Below, piece by piece: positions 33,970 through 41,802 of a stretch of 64,000 bases of DNA (the first letter of the stretch is position 1; every line of letters begins with the position of its first letter). Both the position numbers and the translations under genes were made by a program. Under the pieces are notes generated by a model. It ran no database searches. It was not told the DNA's origin and saw nothing but the letters and a program-made list of their open reading frames with translations. Source of the stretch: Kribbella pratensis (lineage in GTDB: Bacteria > Actinomycetota > Actinomycetes > Propionibacteriales > Kribbellaceae); assembly GCF_004366075.1 (NCBI RefSeq), contig NZ_SODU01000003.1, forward strand, positions 310,001-374,000, in the 5' to 3' direction.

Positions 33970-34884
33970 TCAAGCGATCAGGTGACGGAACGCCCGCGCC
34001 ACCTGATCCGGGTGCTCCATCTGCGCGACATGTCCCGACTGCGGCAGGTAGAGGAGGTGGGCGTTCGGAAAGGTGCGCTGAGCCTTGGTACGGATTCGTG
34101 CGTCGACCAGCCGGTCCTTCCCGCCGTAGATCAGCAGCACCGGGCACTCGACTCTTGCGGCGTCCGCCCAGAGTGATCTGCGCGGTCTGGCCAGCGACGA
34201 GCGCAGGATGCTCCGGGCGGCCTCCACAGTGGCCTGCCGGCTCCACGGGTCGGTGTCGCGCCGGTGCAGCTCCTCCTCGTACGCCGCGCGCACCTCGGGC
34301 GCCAACGACCGCGGATCCCCGAACACCATCGCCAGCGACGCCTGGAACCGCTGGTCGAACGGCAACCGCTGCGTCCGCTCCAGTACGGCGGGACCGATCC
34401 GGGGCGTCGCCAGCGCGGCGAACCACAGCGCACTCGCCGACACCCGTGGATGCGGCAGTGCGGGCGACACCAGCGTCAGCGACGCCACCAGGTCGGGACG
34501 CTGCGCTGCGAGCGCCACGGACGAGGCACCACCCATCGAGTTCCCGAACACGTGCACCGGCTGGTCGTACTCGCGTTCCAGCAGCTGGATCAGTACGTCG
34601 GCCTGCTCCGAGATCCCGGTCACACCAGTAAGCGGCGTACGACCGAAACCCGGCAGGTCGGGAGCAATGCCCCGGATCGTGTCGTTGAGCAGCAGGCCGA
34701 GCGCGGTCCAGTTCAGCGACGACCCGCCCAGACCGTGGACGAACAGGGCGGGAGGCAGGTCCGGGGCCGCATCCGGCACGTCTCTGACCAGCAGGTCCAC
34801 CCCTGCGACCGGCACCCGCCGCTCCGGCCACTTCCGCAGTTCCACGGGTACGGCGTCCCCGGTTACTGGCCCGTAACTATCCAC
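33970..34884 (-). CDS. Alpha/beta hydrolase
   Basis: A 304-residue alpha/beta hydrolase. HGLGGSS (50-56) is the oxyanion loop and GNSMGG (114-119, Ser116) the nucleophile elbow. The catalytic Asp lies in LLIYGGKDRLVDAR and the His in LPQSGHVAQMEHPD. No signal peptide or lid insertion is obvious, so it is cytoplasmic. It lies upstream of the secreted hydrolase on the same strand with a 63-base gap, and is divergent from the LigD-type polymerase. Substrate unknown. This family often includes esterases and haloalkane-dehalogenase-like enzymes. Confidence 0.85.
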   Translation of the reverse strand: MDSYGPVTGDAVPVELRKWPERRVPVAGVDLLVRDVPDAAPDLPPALFVHGLGGSSLNWTALGLLLNDTIRGIAPDLPGFGRTPLTGVTGISEQADVLIQLLEREYDQPVHVFGNSMGGASSVALAAQRPDLVASLTLVSPALPHPRVSASALWFAALATPRIGPAVLERTQRLPFDQRFQASLAMVFGDPRSLAPEVRAAYEEELHRRDTDPWSRQATVEAARSILRSSLARPRRSLWADAARVECPVLLIYGGKDRLVDARIRTKAQRTFPNAHLLYLPQSGHVAQMEHPDQVARAFRHLIA

Positions 34885-34925
34885 GCACCCATGTTAGGAC
34901 GCCGGCGAGGTGGAGACTGGGACGC

Positions 34926-35864
34926 ATGGCAGGAGCGCAGCAGCAGCTGACGACCGAGGTGGATGGGCAGACGATGAAGCTCACCAACCTCAGCAAGGTC
35001 CTGTATCCACAGACCGGGTTCACCAAGGCCGAGGTCATCGACTACTACCACCAGGTGGCCGCGTTGCTGCTGCCACACCTGTCCGACCGGCCCCTGACTC
35101 GCAAACGGTGGCCGGACGGCACCGCAGCGGCGTTCTTCTTCGAGAAGAACGCTCCACGCGGTACGCCGGCCTGGGTACGGACCGAGACACTGCCTACCCC
35201 CGGTAGCTCGACGGGCCGCGACGAAATGAGTTTCGTGGTCTGTGACGACGTACAGACCGTGGTGTGGCTGGCCAACCTGGCTGCGCTCGAGCTGCACGTC
35301 CCGCAGTGGCGGATCGGGCTGTCCGACCAGGGCCGGGACCCCCAGGCGGACCTGATCGTGTTCGACCTGGACCCGGGCCCGGGAGCGAGCATCGTCGAGT
35401 GCTGCGACGTTGCGCTCGCACTGCGGCAACTCTTGGGCCACTACGGCATGGAGGGCTGGCCCAAGACGTCCGGGAACAAGGGGATGCACCTGTACGTGCC
35501 GATCGAGCCTGCGTCGTCCAGGCAGACCAGCGCGTTCGCCAAGCAGTTGGCCGAGCAACTGGCGGAGGCGTTGCCGGAGAGCGTGACCGCCAACATGACC
35601 AAGGCGCTGCGGCCCGGCAAGGTGTTCATCGACTGGAGCCAGAACGCCAGCGCGAAGACCACGCTGGCGCCGTACTCGCTCCGCGGCTCCGACGAACCCC
35701 GGGTGTCCACACCGATCGACTGGGACGAGGTGGCGTCCGCCACCTCACCGGAGGACCTCAGGTTCCTGCCGCACGACGTCCTCGCCCGGATCGAGGAGTA
35801 CGGCGACGTACTGGAAGGGCTGTACGACGACCCGCAGCCGCTACCTACCAAGGAGGCGACATGA
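34926..35864 (+). CDS. Stand-alone LigD-type DNA polymerase/primase domain
   Basis: A 312-residue archaeo-eukaryotic primase-type polymerase of the LigD POL family. The metal-binding DxD lies in FDLDPG (146-151). The nucleotide-binding motif is SGNKGMHLYVP (182-192), and the third metal region is GKVFIDWSQN. There is no ligase or phosphoesterase domain, so this is a single-domain form like the mycobacterial PolD/PrimC proteins. These fill gaps with ribonucleotides or act in non-homologous end joining. ATG 34926 lies about 41 bases from the divergent hydrolase start. Its stop overlaps a small acidic-protein gene as ATGA. No ku gene is in the window. Confidence 0.88.
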   Translation: MAGAQQQLTTEVDGQTMKLTNLSKVLYPQTGFTKAEVIDYYHQVAALLLPHLSDRPLTRKRWPDGTAAAFFFEKNAPRGTPAWVRTETLPTPGSSTGRDEMSFVVCDDVQTVVWLANLAALELHVPQWRIGLSDQGRDPQADLIVFDLDPGPGASIVECCDVALALRQLLGHYGMEGWPKTSGNKGMHLYVPIEPASSRQTSAFAKQLAEQLAEALPESVTANMTKALRPGKVFIDWSQNASAKTTLAPYSLRGSDEPRVSTPIDWDEVASATSPEDLRFLPHDVLARIEEYGDVLEGLYDDPQPLPTKEAT

Positions 35865-36040
35865 CTGAGACCGACTTCGAAGGCCCCGACTACGACCCGG
35901 CCTTCGACGCCGAGCACGACACGGACGACGACACCGAGCAGGAGGAGTCGGAGCCGGACGTACCCGTCGAGGCGGACCCGGCGGACGTCGAGGAGCAGCG
36001 CCGCGAGGTGGGCGACTCCGACGAGGACGACTACCGCTGA
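35861..36040 (+). CDS. Small highly acidic protein
   Basis: A 59-residue protein of which about half is Asp or Glu (MTETDFEGPDYDPAFDAEHD onward). It is predicted to be disordered, with no cysteines or hydrophobic core. ATG 35861 follows AAGGAGGCGAC and overlaps the polymerase stop as ATGA, so translation is coupled. Its function is unknown. The acidity and coupling allow a DNA-mimic or chaperone role for the basic polymerase, but that is speculation. Confidence 0.7.
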   Translation: MTETDFEGPDYDPAFDAEHDTDDDTEQEESEPDVPVEADPADVEEQRREVGDSDEDDYR

Positions 36041-36168
36041 CACCTGCCACGATGGAACGCGGTTCGGCGGGGAAGCTACTGGCGAGGAGGACTGCTGGGT
36101 AGGATTCGGGGAACGACCTGGCGGCCGACGCAGACGGCCGCCGGAGCGCACCCTCGAAGGAGCCGACC

Positions 36169-36798
36169 GTGTCGACGACACCGGAGACCGCACCCAAGCG
36201 TGGCAGCCGCCTGCCCCGGCTGGCCCGTCGCGCGCAACTGCTCGAGGCTGCCCAGGAAGTTTTCGTCGCGAACGGGTACCACGCCGCCGCGATGGACGAC
36301 ATCGCGGACCGGGCCGGCGTGTCCAAGCCCGTCCTGTACCAGCACTTCCCCGGGAAGCTGGAGCTGTACCTGGCGCTGCTGGACAGCTCCTGCGACGCGA
36401 TCGTCGCCTCCGTGCAGGACGCGCTGAAGTCGACCGAGGACAACAAGCTCCGGGTCGCGGCGACGATGCACGCGTTCTACGACTACGTGGCGAACGCTCA
36501 AGGTGCCTTCCGTCTGGTGTTCGAGTCGGACCTGACGAACGAGCCGGCCGTCCGGGAGCGCGTCGACCGCGTCACCCACGCCTGCGCCGAGGCCGTGTCC
36601 GAGGTGATCAGCGCCGATGCCGGCCTCAGCCGCGAGCAGTCGATGGTGCTGGCCGTCAGCCTGGTCGGCATGGCCCAGGTCAGCGCCCGCTACTGGCTCG
36701 GCGCCGGCGATCCCTCGTTCCCGCAGCAGCAGGCCGCCGACCTGGTCGCCTCGCTGGCCTGGCGCGGCATCAGGGGTTTCCCGCGTACCGACACCTGA
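36169..36798 (+). CDS. TetR family regulator (Rv3208-like)
   Basis: A 209-residue regulator. The HTH is about residues 24-65 (LLEAAQEVFVANGYHAAAMD ... AGVSKPVLYQHFPGKLELYL), and the C-terminal part is helical. Next to the DUF3107 gene it matches Rv3208 with Rv3208A of M. tuberculosis, a pairing common across actinobacteria. GTG 36169 is the start; GAAGGAG lies 8 bases before it. No operator was picked out in the 128-base upstream gap. Confidence 0.9.
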   Translation: MSTTPETAPKRGSRLPRLARRAQLLEAAQEVFVANGYHAAAMDDIADRAGVSKPVLYQHFPGKLELYLALLDSSCDAIVASVQDALKSTEDNKLRVAATMHAFYDYVANAQGAFRLVFESDLTNEPAVRERVDRVTHACAEAVSEVISADAGLSREQSMVLAVSLVGMAQVSARYWLGAGDPSFPQQQAADLVASLAWRGIRGFPRTDT

Positions 36799-36906
36799 CG
36801 TCGAGGTTCTGCTCTCGGCGGACGGGTGAGAGCTCGGTAGTGGTAGCGGATAGGCTCGAAGCGTCACCGGCGAGAGTCGCCGGTCGGAGCGTGCCCGGAG
36901 GGTTTC

Positions 36907-37134
36907 GTGGAGGTCAAGATCGGCGTGCAACACGCCAATCGTGAATTGGTTCTGGAGAGCGAGCAGACTCCGGATGAGGTCCAGGAACTGGTGGCGGCGG
37001 CGCTCACCGGCAAGTCCGGTCTGCTCGAGCTGGCCGACGAGAAGGGCCGCCGGGTGCTGATCCCGGCCGACCGGCTGGCGTACGTCGAGATCGGCGAGGT
37101 GTCCACCCGCAAGGTCGGATTCGGCGCGATCTAG
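36907..37134 (+). CDS. DUF3107 family protein (TB9.4-like)
   Basis: A 75-residue protein of the DUF3107 family, beginning MEVKIGVQHANRELVLESEQ and ending AYVEIGEVSTRKVGFGAI, a conserved actinobacterial signature. It is predicted as a small alpha/beta fold. GTG 36907 follows GGAGGGTTTC. It is usually found beside the preceding TetR gene. No function is established; it is broadly conserved and short, suggesting a basic cellular role. Confidence 0.9.
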   Translation: MEVKIGVQHANRELVLESEQTPDEVQELVAAALTGKSGLLELADEKGRRVLIPADRLAYVEIGEVSTRKVGFGAI

Positions 37135-37295
37135 GCGACACGCCTTCATCCCGTTCCGGACACAGTCGCGCGTGTCCTGGTTGCGGAGTGCCACCGAAGG
37201 GGCACGATGGCGGTGAGACCTGCGTCCGTAGTGGTCCGGTTTGTCACGGGGCACCGGATCGGCGCAGGTTCACCATCCCTCACAAGGAGGACACC

Positions 37296-37571
37296 GTGTT
37301 CTGGGTCTGGATGATCATCGTCAGCCTCATCGCGGGCATCATCTTCGGGCCGCTGGCCCGCCTGGTGCTCCCCGGCAAGCAGAACATCAGCCTCGGCTGG
37401 ACCATCCTGGGCGGCGGCATCGGCGCCTTCCTCGGTGGGCTGATTGCCTACTTCCTCGGCGTCAAGGACACCTCCGGCCCGGACTGGATCCAGTACCTGA
37501 TCCAGGTCATCTGCGCCGCGATCGTCATCGCGATCATCTCCGCACGCAACAGCAAGCCCTCAGCCGCCTGA
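37296..37571 (+). CDS. GlsB/YeaQ/YmgE family small membrane protein
   Basis: A 91-residue integral membrane protein with three hydrophobic segments (about residues 1-20, 31-52 and 64-82). Glycine-rich GGGIGAFLGGLIAYFLG and the loop LARLVLPGKQNISLGW are typical of the transglycosylase-associated / GlsB stress family. GTG 37296 follows AAGGAGGACACC. Family members are stress-induced and of unclear molecular role. A perfect 10-bp terminator hairpin follows the stop. Confidence 0.88.
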   Translation: MFWVWMIIVSLIAGIIFGPLARLVLPGKQNISLGWTILGGGIGAFLGGLIAYFLGVKDTSGPDWIQYLIQVICAAIVIAIISARNSKPSAA

Positions 37572-37585
37572 ACCAGGCAGCACCA

Positions 37586-37625
37586 AACGGCCGCCACCCC
37601 ACCCGGGGCAGGCGGCCGTTGCCTT
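37586..37625 (+). terminator. Hairpin terminator
   Basis: AACGGCCGCC (37586-37595) and GGCGGCCGTT (37611-37620) form a perfect 10-bp stem with a 15-base loop, 14 bases past the GlsB-family stop. GCCTTTCCCC follows. Confidence 0.8.
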
Positions 37626-37641
37626 TCCCCGACCAACCCAC

Positions 37642-37825
37642 CTCTTTGCCCGGCAGCCCCCTTTGCCCGGCAGCCCCCTTTGCCCGGCAGCCCCCCATTG
37701 CCCGGCAGCCCCCATTTGCCTGGCTGACCCACCAATTTGCCTGGCTGACCCACGAGCTGCGGGGTTACCCACCCTGGTTCAGGGTCATCAACCCCCCATT
37801 TGGTGGGTCAGCCAGCCAAATTGGG
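37642..37825. repeat. Cluster of 17-20 bp tandem repeats with a long inverted repeat
   Basis: Five units of CTTTGCCCGGCAGCCCC type (starts near 37644, 37661, 37678, 37696 and, altered, 37713) pass into two copies of ATTTGCCTGGCTGACCCAC (37714 and 37735). The right arm at 37802-37822 (GGTGGGTCAGCCAGCCAAATT) is the reverse complement of those last units with few mismatches, giving a possible hairpin of about 20 bp around a 50-70 base loop. No open frame is credible. Confidence 0.75.
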
Positions 37826-37827
37826 CT

Positions 37828-38508
37828 TCAGGCCTGGAGGCCGAGGGCGGTCATCCGGGCGGTGTGGGCCTCGGTCAGGCGGGTGAGCATGCGGCCGATG
37901 GCGGCCAGGTCCAGGCCGGGGCGGTCGACGCTGCCGGCCAGCAGAGCGGCCAGGGAGTCCCGGTCCGCGGCGATCCGCTGCGCCTGGCTGAGGGCCTCGC
38001 CCACCAGCCGGCGGCCCCACAGCGCGAGCCGGCCACCGAGCTTCGGGTCCTCGTCGATCGCCGCTCGGACCCGGTCCACCACGAACTCGGCCTGACCGGA
38101 GTCGGCGAACACCTCCAGCACCAGGCCCCGCGTCTCCGCGTCCACGAACGACGCGATCTCCCGGTAGAAATCGTTGGCCAGCCCGTCCCCGACGTACGCC
38201 TTGACCAGGCCCTCGAGCCAGTCGGACGGCGCTGTGTGGTCGTGGAACGCATCCAGCGGCGTGACGAACGGCCGCATCGCGTCCATCGGGTCCACACCCA
38301 GCTGCACGAGCCGGTCCCGGAGCCGCTGGAAGTGGCCGAACTCGGTGGTCGCCAGCGCCGCCAGCTCCGCCTTGTCGTCCAGGGTCGGCGCCAGTTTGGC
38401 GTCCTCCGCCATCCGTTCGAACGCGGTCAGCTCGCCGTACGCGAGCACTCCCAGCAGATCCACCGCCGCGGCCCGGTAGGCGGGATCATCAAAGGCCGTC
38501 TGCTCCAT
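37828..38508 (-). CDS. Ferritin-like fold protein (MiaE-like, Rv3210c family)
   Basis: A 226-residue all-helical protein. Glu/His residues occur in the pattern of a ferritin-like diiron site: AYGELTAFERMAED, ATTEFGHFQRL, ANDFYREIASFVDAET. The family is annotated MiaE-like, after the tRNA hydroxylase. ATG 38506-38508 (MEQTAFDD) gives the family length; the frame is open further upstream without an initiation site. Its neighbours match the M. tuberculosis order before rhlE. Activity as an oxygenase is not shown for this branch. Confidence 0.82.
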   Translation of the reverse strand: MEQTAFDDPAYRAAAVDLLGVLAYGELTAFERMAEDAKLAPTLDDKAELAALATTEFGHFQRLRDRLVQLGVDPMDAMRPFVTPLDAFHDHTAPSDWLEGLVKAYVGDGLANDFYREIASFVDAETRGLVLEVFADSGQAEFVVDRVRAAIDEDPKLGGRLALWGRRLVGEALSQAQRIAADRDSLAALLAGSVDRPGLDLAAIGRMLTRLTEAHTARMTALGLQA

Positions 38509-38653
38509 GCCCGGCACCCTATCGGGCCGCGCGGGACAGCGAGTGGAAATGCAACAAAGAGAAAGGCGGTGGAAAGGGGCTGCCCGGCACCCTGGCGAGC
38601 CGCGCCGGACAGTGGCGCATGCCACACGAAGCGGCGTTGACAGCTGCTGCGGT

Positions 38654-38808
38654 TACACTGGTGAGTGATTCGCCGGTGACGCGCCCAGATGGGCAAGCTG
38701 GTGCGAGGTGCTTGCACAGTGTCCCCGCGCCTCACGATCGGGGCTTTCATGCCCCAGGCGCCCGGCCACTGAGCATCTGTCCGCACAAGCATGTGAGAGG
38801 CGATCAGC
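38654..38808 (+). promoter_or_regulatory. Structured 5' leader of the DEAD-box helicase gene
   Basis: TACACT (38654-38659) is a possible -10. Downstream, GCGCCT (38727-38732) pairs with AGGCGC (38756-38761) and, inside it, GGGGC (38740-38744) with GCCCC (38751-38755). The left side carries a seven-base bulge. A start-stop pair ATGTGA at 38791-38796 lies just before the GAGAGG ribosome binding site. A folded leader on an RNA helicase gene suggests autogenous control. Confidence 0.45.
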
Positions 38809-40758
38809 CTGACCACCTTCCGAGAGCTCGGGGTGCTCCCCGAGATCTGTGACGCGCTCGACCGCGTCAACATCACCGAACCCTTCCCGATCCAGGAGAT
38901 GACTCTCCCGGTGGCCCTGATGGGCACCGACCTGATCGGGCAGGCCCGTACCGGCACCGGCAAGACGCTCGGTTTCGGCATCCCGCTGCTGCAGCGCACG
39001 ATCTCCCCCGGCGAGGCCGACTACGAGGAGCTCGCCGCCCCCGGCAAGCCACAGGCGCTGGTCGTCACCCCGACCCGCGAGCTGACCATCCAGGTCGCCA
39101 AGGACCTGCAGACCGCCTCCACCGTCCGCACCGTCCGCGTGCTGACCATCTACGGCGGCGTCGCGTACGAACCGCAGCTGGACGCGTTGAAGAGCGGCGT
39201 CGACGTCGTCGTCGGTACGCCGGGACGCCTGCTGGACCTGGCGAACCGGGGCGTTCTCGACCTCGGCCACATCAAGGTCCTGGTCCTCGACGAGGCCGAC
39301 GAGATGCTCGACCTCGGCTTCCTGCCCGACGTCGAGCGGATCCTGCGCAAGACGCCCGAGCTGCGCCAGACCATGTTGTTCTCGGCAACCATGCCGTCGG
39401 CGGTGATCGGGCTCGCCCGCACCCACATGCGGCACCCGCTGAACATCCGGGCGGAGTCGCACGAGGACACCCAGATGGTGCCGACCACGGCGCAGTTCGT
39501 CTACCGGGCGCACGACCTGGACAAGCCCGAGGTGGTGGCGCGGATCCTGCAGGCCGAGGACCGCGGCCGGGTGATGATCTTCTGCAAGACCAAGCGGGAG
39601 GCGTCCCGCCTGACCGACGACCTGCAGGACCGTGGATTCAAGGCGGCAGCGATCCACGGCGACCTGAACCAGCAGGCCCGCGAGCGCGCGCTCACCCGGT
39701 TCCGCGGCGACAAGATCGACGTACTGATCTGCACCGACGTGGCGGCCCGGGGCATCGACGTCGAGGGTGTCACGCACGTCATCAACAACACCTGCCCCGA
39801 GGACGAGAAGGCCTACATCCACCGGATCGGGCGGACCGGGCGCGCAGGAGCGAGTGGGATCGCGGTCACTTTCGTCGACTGGGCGGACGTCACCCGGTGG
39901 AAGACCATCAACAAGGCGCTCGACCTGCCGTACGACGAGCCACAGGAGATCTACTCCACCTCGCCGGAGCTGTTCCACGACCTCGGCATCCCGTCGGACG
40001 CGAAGGGCCGGATCCGTTCGGCGCGCGAGTCGAAGGAAGGCCACGAGCACCGTGAGTCGCGTGAGTCGCGGGAGCCTCGTGAGTCGCGGGAGTCGCGCGG
40101 CTCGAAGGACTCGCGGGGCCGTCGCGATGACGGACGGTCCGAGGGCGAGCGGTCGGCCGCCAAGAAGCGCAACCGGACCCGGAAGCGTACGCGGGCCGGT
40201 CAACCGGTCGAGGAGCTCGCCGACGTCACCACGAAGACCGAAGTACCGGTAGCGACCGAAGCTCCGGAGGAGGCGCCGGCGCCGAAGACCCGCAAGCGCA
40301 CCCGCACCCGGAAGACCGCGGAGGCTGCGGAAACGGCGGCCGTGGAGACTGCAGCCGTCGAGACTGCAGCCGTCGAGGCTCCGGCCGAGGCAGCTGGCGA
40401 GGCTCCGGAGAAGAAGCCGGTCAAGCGCACCCGGACCCGCAAGACCGCAGAGCCGGCCGCGACCGAGTCCGTCGAGGCACCGGTCGAAGCTCCTGCCGAG
40501 GCTGCGGAGAAGAAGCCCGTCAAGCGGACGCGTACGCGCAAGACCGCCGAAGCGAAGGCACCGGCCGAGGAAGCTCAGCCGGCCCCGGCGGACGAGAAGC
40601 CGGTCAAGCGGACGCGGACGCGCAAGACCGCCGAAGCGAAGGCACCGGCCGAGGAAGCTCAGCCGGCTGCGGCCGACGAGAAGCCGGTGAAGCGGACGCG
40701 GAAAGCGGCCGAGCCGCGCACCGCGCCGACGACGCCGATCTTCAGTGCGCCGGAGTGA
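38809..40758 (+). CDS. rhlE: DEAD-box ATP-dependent RNA helicase with repeat-rich basic tail
   Basis: A 649-residue helicase if started at CTG 38809 (reads as MTTFRELGV), after GAGAGGCGATCAG. An in-frame stop lies at 38794, and the only ATG/GTG option (38833) would remove the Q-motif aromatic region. Walker A is ARTGTGKT (46-53). PTRELT, the DEAD box in VLDEADEMLDLGF, SATMPSA, and motif VI HRIGRTGRAG follow. From about residue 400 the chain is a disordered tail: an RESREPRES block, then repeated KPVKRTRTRKTAE units separated by Ala/Glu/Pro spacers. Such RNA-binding tails occur in actinobacterial RhlE/DeaD proteins acting in ribosome assembly and RNA turnover. Confidence 0.9.
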   Translation: MTTFRELGVLPEICDALDRVNITEPFPIQEMTLPVALMGTDLIGQARTGTGKTLGFGIPLLQRTISPGEADYEELAAPGKPQALVVTPTRELTIQVAKDLQTASTVRTVRVLTIYGGVAYEPQLDALKSGVDVVVGTPGRLLDLANRGVLDLGHIKVLVLDEADEMLDLGFLPDVERILRKTPELRQTMLFSATMPSAVIGLARTHMRHPLNIRAESHEDTQMVPTTAQFVYRAHDLDKPEVVARILQAEDRGRVMIFCKTKREASRLTDDLQDRGFKAAAIHGDLNQQARERALTRFRGDKIDVLICTDVAARGIDVEGVTHVINNTCPEDEKAYIHRIGRTGRAGASGIAVTFVDWADVTRWKTINKALDLPYDEPQEIYSTSPELFHDLGIPSDAKGRIRSARESKEGHEHRESRESREPRESRESRGSKDSRGRRDDGRSEGERSAAKKRNRTRKRTRAGQPVEELADVTTKTEVPVATEAPEEAPAPKTRKRTRTRKTAEAAETAAVETAAVETAAVEAPAEAAGEAPEKKPVKRTRTRKTAEPAATESVEAPVEAPAEAAEKKPVKRTRTRKTAEAKAPAEEAQPAPADEKPVKRTRTRKTAEAKAPAEEAQPAAADEKPVKRTRKAAEPRTAPTTPIFSAPE

Positions 40759-40788
40759 CCGTTTCCGAATGGTGATCTGAAGCTGCAA

Positions 40789-40845
40789 CACCCAGCCCCA
40801 CGTGGGCCGTCCTAGGGCGGTAAACCACGAGAGAGGGGCTGGGTG
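40789..40845 (+). promoter_or_regulatory. Hairpin overlapping the ribosome binding site of the DUF4349 gene
   Basis: CACCCAGCCCC (40789-40799) pairs perfectly with GGGGCTGGGTG (40835-40845). The right arm contains the GGGG part of the ribosome binding site and the GTG before the ATG at 40846. Inner stems CGTGG/CCACG and CCG/CGG add stability. The fold would hide the start region of the mRNA; it could instead be a transcription terminator for rhlE. Confidence 0.55.
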
Positions 40846-41784
40846 ATGAGGCGGATCAGAGCGGCAACAGCCGTGGTGGCTGTCGTGGGGGTCGTGGTAC
40901 TGGCCGGTTGTGGTGCCAGCGGCAACGACAGCACGAGTGGGGACGCCGCGCCGGCGCCGGCCGCGAAGCAGGGCTCCGGCTCCGGTGAGTCGGCGGGCAA
41001 CGCGAAACCGCAGGCACCGACCGAAGGCAAGTCGGAGGCGGCCGGGGGCGGCGGCAACGAACAGCCGGCGATCACGCGGGCGATCATCAAGAGCGGCTCG
41101 CTGGCCGTCGAGGGCGACGACGTCTCCGGCATGCGGCAGAAGGCGGTCGCCGCGATCGGCAGCCTGGAGGGTCAGGTGGCGTCCGAGGACACCGGCAGCG
41201 ACTCCGACGGCAAGATCACGCGGTCGAACCTGGTCCTCAAGGTCCCGACCAAGTCGTTCGAGACCGCGATCCAGCGGCTCTCCGATCTCGGCAAACGCAC
41301 GCAGATCCACCAGGAGTCGACCGACGTCACCGAGCAGGTGGTCGACGTGGCCAGCCGGATCGAGTCCCAGCGCGCCAGCCTGGACCGGATGCGCGCGCTG
41401 ATGGCGAAGGCGAACACGATCGGCGAGATCGTCTCGGTCGAGAGCGAGCTCACCCGCCGCGAGGCCGACCTCGAATCCCTGCTGGCCAAGCAGAAGAACC
41501 TGGCCCTGCAGACCGATCTCGCGACGCTCACACTGACGCTGACCGAGAAGGGCAAGCCGCCGGCGATCACCGAGCCGAAGGAAGACAAGGGCTTCGTGCC
41601 GGGCCTGAAGAGCGGCTGGAATGCCTTCACCGCAGCGTTCACTTCGATCGCGACCGCCGTCGGCGCGCTAGTGCCGTTCCTGGTGCTGCTGGCGATCATC
41701 CTCGTACCGCTGTGGCTCTTCCGGAGCAAGCTGCGTCGGCGGCCGGCGGCTCTGCCGCCACCGGCGGCCAACAGCGGTCAGTGA
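40846..41784 (+). CDS. DUF4349 domain lipoprotein
   Basis: A 312-residue membrane protein. The lipoprotein signal MRRIRAATAVVAVVGVVVLA ends at GC. A Gly/Ser/Ala linker of about 45 residues follows, then the DUF4349 domain (IIKSGSLAVEGDDVSGMRQK ... LVLKVPTKSFETAIQRLSDL) with its long coiled-coil (VSRIES-type heptads over SRIESQRASLDRMRALMAKA). One transmembrane helix lies near the C-terminus (ALVPFLVLLAIILVPLWLF), with a basic cytoplasmic end. ATG 40846 or GTG 40843 may start it. Function is unknown; the coiled coil suggests envelope scaffolding. Confidence 0.85.
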   Translation: MRRIRAATAVVAVVGVVVLAGCGASGNDSTSGDAAPAPAAKQGSGSGESAGNAKPQAPTEGKSEAAGGGGNEQPAITRAIIKSGSLAVEGDDVSGMRQKAVAAIGSLEGQVASEDTGSDSDGKITRSNLVLKVPTKSFETAIQRLSDLGKRTQIHQESTDVTEQVVDVASRIESQRASLDRMRALMAKANTIGEIVSVESELTRREADLESLLAKQKNLALQTDLATLTLTLTEKGKPPAITEPKEDKGFVPGLKSGWNAFTAAFTSIATAVGALVPFLVLLAIILVPLWLFRSKLRRRPAALPPPAANSGQ

Positions 41785-41802
41785 AGCAGCGGTCAGTGAA
41801 GC
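41773..41802. repeat. Perfect 15-bp tandem duplication spanning two stop codons
   Basis: AGCGGTCAGTGAAGC occurs twice in a row (41773-41787 and 41788-41802). The duplication contains the stop codons of the convergent DUF4349 gene (41782-41784) and the ParA gene (41793-41795), one in each copy. Confidence 0.85.

Noticed and set aside
37642..37825. CRISPR array
   Set aside because: The units are contiguous with no unique spacers and grade into one another; there are no cas genes. Tandem repeat, not CRISPR.
38637..38642. TTGACA as -35 for rhlE
   Set aside because: The nearest -10-like hexamer TACACT is only 11 bases downstream, too close for a normal promoter; only an extended -10 reading was kept.
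38653..41310. 885-codon minus-strand frame over rhlE
   Set aside because: Antisense to the helicase; its Leu/Arg-rich repeats mirror the rhlE tail repeats and are a by-product of them.
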